A DNA stretch of 64,000 nt from Marisa cornuarietis. Its lineage: Eukaryota; Mollusca; Gastropoda; Architaenioglossa; Ampullariidae. A model generated the notes under the pieces. That model ran no database searches, was not told the origin of the DNA, and worked only from the letters and a program-made list of their open reading frames with translations. The stretch is from assembly GCA_004794655.1 (NCBI GenBank), contig SMMW01000018.1:85001-149000 (forward strand). The letters run 5' to 3'. Of the stretch, positions 50,986-60,735 are shown in pieces. A program made the translations under genes and the position numbers. Positions within the stretch are counted from its first letter, which is position 1, and every line of letters begins with the position of its first letter.

Positions 50986-52778
50986 TCTCTCTTTCGTAAT
51001 TATGTTCGTGCAAATTTTTTTCTGCTCGTATGAAAAGCATAGAGAAACAACTGTTTGGAGTCTGTAAAATATACTTAGAAAGTTCCTCGAGGAAACAGAG
51101 TATATAGTAACAAAACTTTTCCACTAATGCACAATTTTCTATGCAGATTTTCTAGACTTCAGGTCTTACCTGCGGTTACCTTGGTGGGGCCGGTTCCCTG
51201 GCCCACAGCACTGACATCTCACTGCAGTTACTTACTGGTCCATTCGACCATGCTACCGACCCGATCGAGTTGATTCGACCAAAGTCAATTCGACAACATA
51301 CAAAAGTTGATTCGACCAACGATTACAGGATTAGTGACTGTTCAAACTATTCGTGTGCGGACACGCGCACGGACAAGCAAACTTATGAAAGACCTAGAGG
51401 GTCGCGTGCAGATCAGAGATGTAAATACATCACCACACAATGTTCTTTTGAAGTCGGGATCACAAGAGAGAGGGAGGGCCACCCACACCATTTAAGGGTG
51501 TCACGATTCGTACATCTCAAGGTTCTTTTGAATTGGGGTTGACACTGCGCTTCAGGCTACTTTGTGATCTCAAGAAGGTTGCTCATTTAAAGGTGCACAC
51601 GGAACTGCCTTGTTCGTGTTAAACAGGCAAGCAAAGTTCAGTTTAAAATAATCTCTAACCCTAAAATAACCCCTGATTTACACTGACCACACACACACAC
51701 ACACTTTCTTTCTCTTACACACTTGGCAGAGGAGAGATTTTAACATCGCCTGCGTACTCGCGTATGAACACAGAAATTAAATGTCTAAAAGTAGTCTGCA
51801 ATCTGTGACTAGAGCAGACCAGAGGCCTGGGTGTCCCACTCATAGGTCAGGTCGGTGCTCAAGTATGTCTTCGAATAAGCTATGGGCCGTAGTCGACTCG
51901 TGCGGTGGGTAAAACGGCAAACGGTCGAATCGACCGGCCTCCGCTAGTCAGGGTGTCTTGCGCTTGGTACAGGGATCTTTAAGTCGTTCCCATTTCGCCC
52001 ACCATTTGAATGGACCGCCAGCAAAACGATCATCTCCTTCACAATGGCATCTGTTGTTTGTACTGGCTATGTCTCAGTCGCCCCCAGACACGAGTTATGC
52101 CGTTTGTAAAAAGGACATGGTAAAGTGGAACTTGTCGGAGGACAGACCACTTGCACATGTCTCACGCAGAAAGAATGATTTTTAGGAGGAGACAGCTATT
52201 CAGCAACCAATTTCTCGCACCCCCACTCCGTACTGCAGCCACCCAATCAACCTCCCTGGGTGGGTCCGCGTTGTCCGGAAAGGGTAGTTGAAAAATCGTA
52301 TAGATGAGTACCATCTATAATATACCATTACCATCTACCAGTAAACAACAGTACCTCAACTGAGTTGTATTCAGACTAAATGTGGCGTGCATGTGCTTTG
52401 CAAGGTATCGACTATTCAACTCTGCTGTGTCTTGGGAGTCATTTGATTTGCATAATTTGTGTAATTTCTAAATTATTTGTGACCGATTCTCATGACTTCC
52501 TCAAAAGAGATTTGATTTAGAACGAGTTCACGTCGTCTGTTTAATGTTTCTGGTAATATTTTAATTTATTTAGATAGACACATTGGACACATTCTAATGA
52601 ACTGATCTAGAGAGGCATGAGAGATTTTATATTAATATTTTACTCTTACGCACACCTGGATTTGTCGAGAAAACAGGAAGTGACGAAACGAACGTATTTC
52701 TAAAAATAGCTTCGTTTGCACAAGCTGAAGTCGACGAGAAAAGATGCAATCCTCGGTAAAAGAAAACTGACCAGGACA

Positions 52779-53060
52779 CATTGTGCTGTTGCTGAATGTT
52801 CTCTTCGACACTCAGAGGGAGTTACTTTGTACTCATGAAGGAAATCCTAAAGATAATGGCAGCAAACGCCAGTGGATTCACTTTGTTTAAACATGTCGTG
52901 CGAACTAATTGGTCCCCACACCGGACTCAAGAATTTGCTTAAAACATTTCAAAATGGATTGTTATGCAGTCACTTATACAGTACAAGCAAGTCTTGGACT
53001 TTCAGTAAAACAAAGAAATCTTATTCCTACAGCAGTGCTTACTATACAACAGCACGAGAT
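52779..53060 (+). pseudogene. Decayed THAP zinc-finger domain
   Basis: Reading from 52779: HCAVAECSLRHSEGVTLYS (first THAP cysteine pair and the G-V-[ST]-L block). After a +1 shift near 52830, a single frame gives KRQWIHFV, stop, TCRAN, stop, LVPTPDSRICLKHFKMDCYA, then LGLSVKQRNLIPTAVLTI. This reproduces the C2CH layout of THAP domains: C..C, the invariant W, C-x2-H in ICLKH, and the closing R.LIP.AV.TI (usually AVPTI; here P is L). Two in-frame stops and a frameshift mean it is not functional. About 45 further open codons follow without a recognisable domain. THAP domains bind DNA in P-element-type transposases and host factors, so this is either a transposon remnant or a dead gene copy. It lies in intron 2, same strand as the WSC-type gene. 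Confidence 0.82.
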
Positions 53061-53394
53061 GTTAAAACCAACTACGACTGCTGGTAGATCAAACACCAGA
53101 TATACAACATCGACAGTTTCTACACCGTCTGGTCTACAAGTAGCATCGTGTGACAGTCACAAACACATCATCAGTCGTATCTTTATCCAGCATAATGCTA
53201 ACAACAACTGACAGTGTGAGGGCACCATTGATGGGCTGGAAACAGCTAAAAAGAGTGGATCTTTGGGGGAGGGGGGAATAAGTCATTGGTTTCTGTGACC
53301 TTCGAGGTTTATTCGGTTTTTTTCCCCCTTTAGTATGCGAAGTTGCCCTTCCGAATATCCCCTTGTGTGCACCGTAGAGAGTCACTTTATATGT

Positions 53395-53505
53395 CTGAAT
53401 GCAACAAATCTGAGGGACAAGCTGTGGGGAGAGTTGCAGTACTAAACTAAAAGAACTGCCCAGTTCATTCAGGATGTAGAAATTCCAGTGTAACACCCAC
53501 GTTAA
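53395..53505 (-). repeat. Dispersed repeat, copy 2 (partner at 14611-14720)
   Basis: Same ordered blocks as the copy at 14611-14720, in the same orientation, about 130 bp before exon 3. Not itself coding. Confidence 0.65.
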
Positions 53506-53639
53506 CCCACACATTTGAATACAGGAGAGCTTTTAAGTAAACCTTTCTTTCCACTTCACAGCCAGAGATTGTCGAACGAGAGACACGTGCCTGCAGCAAT
53601 GCTTATTGCTTTGTTTTCATCTGCTATTTTTTGTTTCAG

Positions 53640-53735
53640 GTGGCAGTTCGCTGCGGTGCATAATGGGGTAGTCTGCGCATGTCTGAATGAGACGGCAGCT
53701 CTGCGTGATGTCAGCAACGACTTATGTGACAAGAG
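53640..53735 (+). CDS. Exon 3 of a secreted WSC-domain protein: second half of the WSC domain
   Basis: The strong acceptor CTATTTTTTGTTTCAG precedes the exon and the donor AAGAG|GTGAGA follows it: 96 nt, phase 2 in and phase 2 out. The incoming G completes the Gly codon left by exon 2. The frame reads WQFAAVHNGVVCACLNETAA, then DVSNDLCDK. Across the junction this gives G-W-Q-F-A-A-V-x-N-G-x-x-C-x-C, matching the WSC consensus G-[YF]-x-[YF]-A-[GA]-[LV]-x-x-G-x-x-C-x-C. The Gly that normally follows C-x-C is replaced by Leu, a departure from the family. NET is a possible N-glycosylation site. A stop (TGA) directly follows the donor in frame. The last WSC cysteines must lie in a later exon. Confidence 0.82.
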
Positions 53736-55720
53736 GTGAGACTCTTGGTATGATACCTACCATCTACCAATATGCTACTTACTATCTCTGACCAATAACT
53801 GATGGCACTTCAATCCATAAGAAGGTTAGCAAAAAGGGCCATGAACTACCATTTTTCTTTCCTTGTTTTCTGCTTACCACTTTGTTTACATTTTTGCACT
53901 GGAGGTATTTGTGACGACTGGGGTCATTTGGTTGTGACCTCTTGTCCCAGAAGTTGCTGTGAAGTCGTTTAATTGCTCTTCAATGCACAATGAAATTAGT
54001 GTTGAAAAAAATGTTCCTTACATTTACGATTTTTAAAGGTAACTAGCTCAGTAACAATACACGCATGCAATCTGCTGCGGATTTAGACACCTCACTATGG
54101 AGCTATGGCCTTGTGGAAAAAAAAAACAACAACAACAACAAATACAACAGATTTTCGGTTCTCGAAACTACGATTCCTTTGTAGTTACAGTCGCGTGTTA
54201 AGAATAGAATTATGTGTGGTGTCATTTTGTCTGTATAAAAATTTTTGTTTGTTTTTTTAAAGTGTTCGTTAACTTTAATATTCACACAAAATAATATACA
54301 TGTATATATGCATGTCGTATCGTATGTATTAGTGGACGAACAACTACTGACAGTATCAGTGGTAAAAAAAAACAAATATCGCGATATGTGTTGCTACGAA
54401 TAAGGGGACAGATGATACGAACTGGCATACAGTGTGAGATTTATTTACATATTAGAGAAAGTAATGTTGCAATAAATATTCTAATTTTATCAGATTTTAA
54501 ACAGCCTGATTCGTGAGGTGATTATCAATTCTATGCACGGATTAGAGGTTGTAAGACGTGTACGGATGTGAGTACCTGCTCGTGCAGACCTGTCAGTAGT
54601 GCCTACACTATTCTGGGAGGGTATGTTGAAAGTCACGTACACAAGATGCTGAATGTCAGGCTAGACAAGTCAGCATCCGGCTGAACTTTAGGTCGAAAAG
54701 CGAGAAAAATATTCTAATGATTTGTGTAAGAGGTATCTAGCCCTCTGTTGTATTTATTCCACCGGGTATAATTCTTACTTTCCTTTAACTTCTGTTTTAT
54801 CGCGAGAGTTCCCCGAGCACCAAAGAAGCCTTCTACCACCTTGGTCGTCGTTACCTTTGGTACTGAGCACGTGCTGTGCTTGTCTTTTGAAAATGAAGAC
54901 CTGCCCTGTGCGGAGTCTGTGCCATTATCCAAATTGTATCACTCTCAAACCCAGTAGTGATCCACAGACAAAGATTGGTCTGTTTAAATCGGCAAAGTTT
55001 CAATGCCGAGTTCAGCCGTAGTGCTTGACACTTTTACACTGTGAATTAAACTGATTCCATGGGCTTAAAGTATTTCAGGCACGTAGGTCAAGGGATTATA
55101 TATAAAAGATTGGAGGTCAGTGGTGTAAATGCTTGGTTTTAGCACTGTGTATTTTATAGGCTGCTCATAAATCTTCATTATCGATACAAAGAGCAGCAGT
55201 ACAAGCGTATTCCGTGTATTGAGTACTTCAGAGTTATTCAGAAGTTCTCCACAAATTCAAACCATGCAAGTGCAAATATCGCTTACAAAATAACTGGGTT
55301 TTTTTCATTTTCGACAAAGAAAATTATTTTTCTAAACTCTTTATTTGAGGATAAATCACATGTTGATGTCCTGTCGTTTTGCACTCTGCACTCATCCACC
55401 AACCCTCTCACCCATTAAAACCTTAGCGAATTTCAAGAAACGTGCTGCAGCACCAGGCATTGATTTCTAAATAACAACTGTTGGATGGAACCTTGTAAGT
55501 GTGAAAATTAGCACTGTTGTAAGACATACGTTAATAAATATTCACAAAGCTGTCGCACAATAAATATTTTTATTACAGGAACGAATCCTTGCACAGAAAA
55601 ATATGCAGAGTGAAGTTTTGCCTACTGCCTTTAAATTAGCTCGATGCAGTGGCAAAATCACCTAAAATATATTTAAAGTAATAAATAAAAAATAGTATTT
55701 TTATTACGATTTGTTAACAA
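53736..55720. other. Unannotated stretch (putative intron 3, first part)
   Basis: No supportable element. Two weaker acceptors with short phase-compatible frames occur (about 55159 and 55579), but neither encodes anything recognisable. Confidence 0.4.
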
Positions 55721-55721
55721 C

Positions 55722-55722
<1 letters not shown>

Positions 55723-55754
<32 letters not shown>
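55723..55754. repeat. (AC)n microsatellite
   Basis: About 15 AC units. Confidence 0.95.
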
Positions 55755-55758
<4 letters not shown>

Positions 55759-56487
55759 CACACACTAAAAGAGAAATTCAATTCTTTTAGCATTAATAAG
55801 TTGTCCGTATATCATTAAGTAATTAAAGTACATAAAATATATTGTGCGAACAATCAGAACTTAGTCGGATAATTATCGTTACTTCAAACTAGCTATTTAT
55901 TAGAAGCCCTCAATTATTAAATTGGACTTACAGTTTTACTGAATAGTAATATGTTGTTCACGCATAGGTTACTATACGTCTACAGTTCTAATGAGTGAAA
56001 AAATGGCTTAATTCTTTTAAACGCCCCCACCCCACCCCTTTCTGTCCAATCCTCATTCGGAAATAAAGGTAACGACGATAGTAGCAGCCGACAAGTGCTC
56101 TCTCTGTCAAAGGTGAAGGAGCCACATGCAGGCAGACCGTCCAGGACTTTGCAGGATAAGCTTTGCTTTCATCGTTTTGTTTCTGCCACTAACTACCTGA
56201 TATTGTTACTTCGGCAAGAGCGGGCAGCCGTGAAAATACTCCCAACTTTTCTTTGATTCAAATAGCTATTTATCCATGTCAGTGAAGCTGAATGAGGTAG
56301 CTTGTAGAAGACGCTCACAGGGAAAAATGCTAGAAGCTAAGCCACGCACGTGCGCTCGATCCTTTTTCACAGATTTGCGCACGGCACTAAGAAAAAACGC
56401 TAACTGCTGAGTGGATGTTGCCATAGAACACCAGTCTAATCGGCAGACCCTCATTCCCACAGGTCTTACAGGAGTGGCGCCCGGTAG

Positions 56488-56715
56488 GCGGAATTCTTTT
56501 TCCCACATGATAGGGGAGGGGGGCGGGAATTCAGCCAATCGGAGTGCAAGTAAAATATGCTGTCGTCTGCTCGCTCCACTCAATTGCCCAATTGTACCTA
56601 ATACACTAAACCTAACCCAAACCCTAACCCCAAACCTCTGACAAAGTAACATAGACCGGCACTCCGATTGGCTGAATTTCCGCCCCCTCTATCTCATGTG
56701 GGAAAAAGAATTCCA
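56488..56715. mobile_element. Foldback MITE with 10-bp direct flanks, possibly Mutator-like
   Basis: The left arm 56490-56547 (GGAATTCTTTTTCCCACATG...CAATCGGAGTGC) and right arm 56659-56714 are near-exact reverse complements over about 56-58 bp, separated by about 110 bp. The sequence CGCCCGGTAG occurs directly outside both ends (56478-56487 and 56716-56725), consistent with a target duplication of 9-10 bp. Long inverted repeats with 9-10 bp duplications suggest the Mutator superfamily; this is inference. The loop contains AAACCTAACCCAAACCCTAACCCC, a telomere-like run. The insertion splits the first bases of the adjacent tRNA-headed SINE. Confidence 0.85.
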
Positions 56716-56860
56716 CGCCCGGTAGTGTAGTGGTTAGACCGTTAGAGAGAGAATGAGCGACAGCTCGGGTTATTCGGAGGCTGAAAGTCTGTATTTCTCG
56801 TGGTTTTGAAAAACTGTTACTTGAGCACAAGACAAGCAGACTTTAACATCCGAATAATCC
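56716..56860 (+). mobile_element. tRNA-headed SINE fragment interrupted by the foldback element
   Basis: CCCGGTAGTGTAGTGGTTAG (about 56718) matches the box-A region of the SINE at 33903 (GGTAGTGTAGCGGTTAA). A degraded box-B-like GGGTTATTCGG follows at about 56768. Confidence 0.6.
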
Positions 56861-56874
56861 CAACTGTCATTCAC

Positions 56875-57066
56875 TCTCTCTCTCTCTCTCTCTGTTTGGT
56901 GTTGACTGTTGTCAGTGTTGTGAATGGTGCACTAGTGTGACGTAGTACACTGTTTGGTGTTGACTGCTGTCAATGTTGTGAATGGTGCACTAGTGTGACG
57001 TAGTACACTGTTTGGTGTTGACTGCTGCCAGTGTTGTGAATGGTGCACTAGTGTGACGTAGTACAC
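56875..57066. repeat. (TC)n tract followed by three 58-bp tandem copies
   Basis: Copies start at 56893, 56951 and 57009, each beginning TGTTTGGTGTTGACTG and ending GTGTGACGTAGTACAC. They differ at only a few positions, so the triplication is recent. Confidence 0.96.
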
Positions 57067-57125
57067 TGTTAACGGCGCTCGTTGATCGCTGGTGCGAATC
57101 GCGTTCTTTGCTAGCGGATAATTAA

Positions 57126-57665
57126 TTAACGGATGGGTTTTGGAGCCTGCAATTTACAGGTTAGGTTTATATCGCCTGTATCTACCGATATCTGCAAAAA
57201 ACGCAAACCATTCAGGTTGGTCTTTAAAACACAGCACAGACAGTTTGTACTGGATGCGAGAACAGACGGGTAGCCAGTGTAGAAAACGAAGGAGAGGAGT
57301 GACATGGTCCCGTTTCGTGGCTCTAAGCACCAGACGTGCAGCAGAGTTCTGTACTCTCTGGAGTCTCTGAATGAGGGATGAGGGGCAGTAGTCAAGTCGA
57401 GAAAGAACAAACACAGAGACAAGAGTGTTGGTAGCGCGTGTAGAGAGAAAATGATGGATGGCACTGATCTTACGGAGCTCATAATAGACAGACTGACAGA
57501 CAGCTGTAACATGTTTATCATAATAGGCAGACTGACGAGTGAAGGTTGATGTCTTCTTCTATTGCACAAGAGGGCTTCTGTTTTATCATCGTTTAGTTTA
57601 AGCTTGTTTTTCCCGCCAAAGCAACCAACCAACCCGGTCTTTAATGATCTACGCAATAAATTGCG
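57126..57665 (-). mobile_element. L2-like LINE reverse transcriptase fragment
   Basis: On the minus strand from about 57605: NKLKLNDDKTEALLCNRRR (RT motif D/E region). After a frameshift come SVYYELRKISAIHHFLSTRA, then FVLSRLDYCPSSLI, QRLQRVQNSAARLVLRATKR and LHWLPVCSRIQYKLSVLCFK. This is the canonical palm/thumb sequence of L2/CR1-clade RTs. The catalytic FADD segment and the C-terminus are missing, and at least one frameshift is present. It is a both-ends-truncated fossil. Confidence 0.92.
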
Positions 57666-58825
57666 AGTTTATTATTATTGTTTAGATGCAAGGAACGCTG
57701 GAATGGAGTTATTAACATAAATGATTATTTGATACATCAAATAAATCATAAGTTTGTATATCATGCTCACTGGCTGTTGACTTGCCAACGACCTGAGTGT
57801 TGTGCTAAAACACATTAGCTGGGTTCCTATAAACCCTTCCATTATGCTAATATGCATGGCATAAATAAAATCTCCATGGGGAAATGTGTTAAGTGATTCC
57901 TTCAACTTCCAAAGCACTTAAAGCACACACCTTTCTGGACCAAAAAAATATGTAAAGCTTAGAGCGGTAATCTTTATAAATAGCTCGCACGGATCGCCCA
58001 TCCAAATTTGAAGCTAATGCAGTTTAGGGTGTTACTGAAAACCCTATATGTGAAAATATGAAAGAAAAAAAACCCTTAAAATTATAGATAATGAATATCT
58101 GACTGTGGCAGTTAACGAGAGACCACACCTTGAAGGTGCGACACTCTCAGTAAATGGTTTCCTGTGAGGGCTGAACTCGGAGTGTCCTGCTTTTTTGGAC
58201 TCACTGGACTACGTCGTAATCACGTATGATGGACAACTGTGTGTTACAGCAGAGTCGACAGTGCTGCCCCTACAGCGGGAGATCTCAGTATCTCCTGAGA
58301 ACACACACACAAACACACTCACACACACACTCACACCGCGGTGTTTGCAGTCTTTACCTTCTGTCATGAGTACGGTTCACCTAGGCGCCTGCCAACCCGA
58401 GAGGTCGACAAAACCTTTCTGACAGCATTGATCTTTTCCCTCCACCACCCTTCTCTCCATATCCTCATTCCCCACCCCCACCAAAAAAAAAAAAAGTTCA
58501 CCACCACGCCACCCCTGTTTGTTTATGCAGCCTTTGTGCGATCTGGTCGTGGTCCAAAGTGAAAATAAAACCGACTTTACATTCTGGCCGCATTTTACTG
58601 AGAACTGTTTACGAAACACTATTCCGAGGGTTTACAAAATTCATGAAGTGAAAGTGGTGGCAACAGGCAGGGAGTGAGGTCGAACGGTGTCTGCTAATTA
58701 ACGGCTTATTATTAAATGCTATCAGATAAATGCTCTTGATGGTTTTCTTTGTAATTTCTCTAGCCACTGTGTATGTAGGTTGTAAATACTAACAACAACT
58801 ATGCTTCTCTCTGAATACTGTAGCC
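57666..58825. other. Unannotated stretch
   Basis: AC-rich short runs at about 58300-58335 and poly-A at about 58484-58496. No supportable gene. Confidence 0.4.
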
Positions 58826-59005
58826 CAGCGTTTCTCAACCTTTTACTTGTGACGCCCCCCCCCCAGACGAATAAAGGTACGTCCGCGCGCCCCCCTTAGC
58901 CACTAATACCTATATGAGATATGAGAAAATGACCGCCTTTGCGGCCCCCTTTTCAGCAGCTTGCGCCCCCCTTGGGGGGCGCGCCCCCCAGGTTGAGAAC
59001 CGCGG
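58826..59005. mobile_element. Non-autonomous hAT element (MITE) with perfect 8-bp target duplication
   Basis: Termini CAGCGTTTCTCAACCT and AGGTTGAGAACCGCGG are complementary at 14 of 16 positions. They are flanked by CTGTAGCC on both sides (58818-58825, 59006-59013). The interior is C-rich and self-complementary (CGCCCCCC / GGGGGGCGCG). Length is 180 bp, nearly the same as the hAT MITE at 42904, and the ends are related, but the interiors differ. Confidence 0.88.
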
Positions 59006-59335
59006 CTGTAGCCACATCATGCTATCCATTTTTTATTTGTAAACACAAAAGCAGCTGTATATTGTTCAAGGCTTTATTTTTAAATAAAATAGCAACTGTA
59101 TGTTTTTAAAGGTTTTATTTGTAAATACAATAGCAGCTGTATGTTTATACAGGTTTTATTTGTAAATTCTGTAGTCACTGTATGTTAAACGATGTTTCAT
59201 CTATAAATACTTTTGCCACTACACACTGATGATGGCTTCTTCATAAATTCTACAGTTATTGCTCTTGAAAGCTTGAATAGTACATGCTAAAGGGACATAA
59301 TCTTGGAGGCAATGGTTGTGTATGAAAGCAGAGCA

Positions 59336-60735
59336 GATATGTAGGTGATAGTCCGCTGTGTACAGTTGATGTGTAGGGGATAGTCAGGCTGTGTAAGTTG
59401 ATGTGTAGATGATAGTCAGGCTGTGTACAGTTGATGTGTAGATGATAGTCAGGCTGTGTAAGTTGATGTGTAGGTGATAGTCAGGCTGTGTACAGTTGAT
59501 GTGTAGCTGATAGTCAGGCTGTGTACAGTTGATGTGTAGATGATAGTCAGGCTGTGTACAGTTGATGTGTAGCTGATAGTCAGGTTGTGTACAGTTGATG
59601 TGTAGGTGATAGTCAGGCTGTCTAAGTTGATGTGTAGATGATAGTCAGGCTGTGTACAGTTGATGTGTAGATGATAGTCAGGCTGTGTACAGTTGATGTG
59701 TAGCTGATAGTCAGGTTGTGTACAGTTGATGTGTAGCTGATAGTCAGGCTGTGTACAGTTTATGTGTAGGTGATAGTCAGGCTGTGTAAGTTGATGTGTA
59801 GATGATAGTCAGGCTGTGTACAGTTTATGTGTAGGTGATAGTCAGGCTGTGTACAGTTTATGTGTAGGTGATAGTCAGGCTGTGTACAGTTTATGTGTAG
59901 GTGATAGTCAGGCTGTGTACAGTTTGTGTAGGTGATAGTCAGGCTGTGTACAGTTTATGTGTAGGTGATAGTCAGGCTGTGTACAGTTTATGTGTAGGTG
60001 ATAGTCAGGCTGTGTACAGTTTATGTGTAGGTGATAGTCAGGCTGTGTACAGTTTATGTGTAGGTGATAGTCAGGCTGTGTACAGTTTATGTGTAGGTGA
60101 TAGTCAGGCTGTGTACAGTTTGTGTAGGTGATAGTCAGGCTGTGTACAGTTTATGTGTAGGTGATAGTCAGGCTGTGTACAGTTTATGTGTAGGTGATAG
60201 TCAGGCTGTGTACAGTTTATGTGTAGGTGATAGTCAGGCTGTGTACAGTTTATGTGTAGGTGATAGACTGTGTACAGTTGATGTGTAGGTGATAGTCAGG
60301 CTGTGTAAGTTGATGTGTAGATGATAGTCAGGCTGTGTACAGTTTATGTGTAGGTGATAGTCAGGCTGTGTACAGTTTATGTGTAGGTGATAGTCAGGCT
60401 GTGTACAGTTTATGTGTAGGTGATAGTCAGGCTGTGTACAGTTTATGTGTAGGTGATAGTCAGGCTGTGTACAGTTTATGTGTAGGTGATAGTCAGGCTG
60501 TGTACAGTTTATGTGTAGGTGATAGTCAGGCTGTGTACAGTTTATGTGTAGGTGATAGTCAGGCTGTGTACAGTTTATGTGTAGGTGATAGTCAGGCTGT
60601 GTACAGTTTATGTGTAGGTGATAGTCAGGCTGTGTACAGTTTATGTGTAGGTGATAGTCAGGCTGTGTACAGTTTATGTGTAGGTGATAGACTGTGTACA
60701 GTTGATGTGTAGGTGATAATCAGGCTGTGTAACAA
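59336..60735. repeat. 33-bp minisatellite (with 31-bp variants), about 42 copies
   Basis: The basic unit is AGTTTATGTGTAGG followed by TGATAGTCAGGCTGTGTAC, 33 bp. 31-bp units arise from loss of two bases (GTGTAAGTTG or AGTTTGTGTAGG). The left part (59336-59770) is dominated by TTGATGTGTAG(A/C)TG units with stops. The right part (59820-60680) is nearly homogeneous TTTATGTGTAGGTG. A shortened unit containing TGATAGACTG appears at 60261 and again at 60685. Because 33 is a multiple of 3, the right part yields an apparent 11-residue repeat (GDSQAVYSLCV). This frame is broken by every 31-bp unit, so I regard it as non-coding. Confidence 0.97.

Larger units (their letters stand above)
37980..53639 (+). 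other. Intron 2 of the WSC-type gene (15.7 kb)
   Basis: Begins GTATGT and ends TTTCAG. It separates the two halves of one WSC domain at the conserved Gly. Contents are listed separately: two copies of a dispersed repeat, a hAT MITE, a TTTC microsatellite, a CpG-rich patch, a THAP relic and another dispersed repeat. Apart from those, 39005-42900, 43093-47480 and 50990-52770 show nothing I can name. Confidence 0.65.

Noticed and set aside
55579..55640. Alternative terminal exon for the WSC-type gene after TTATTACAG
   Set aside because: Phase is compatible, but the short tail lacks the expected C-x3-C ending and the acceptor lies in AT-rich sequence with many equally good sites.
59901..60712. 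Repetitive secreted or silk-like protein with 11-residue repeats
   Set aside because: The frame exists only because the unit is 33 bp. 31-bp units break it repeatedly, the left part of the array has stops, and no promoter, signal peptide or splice site supports it.
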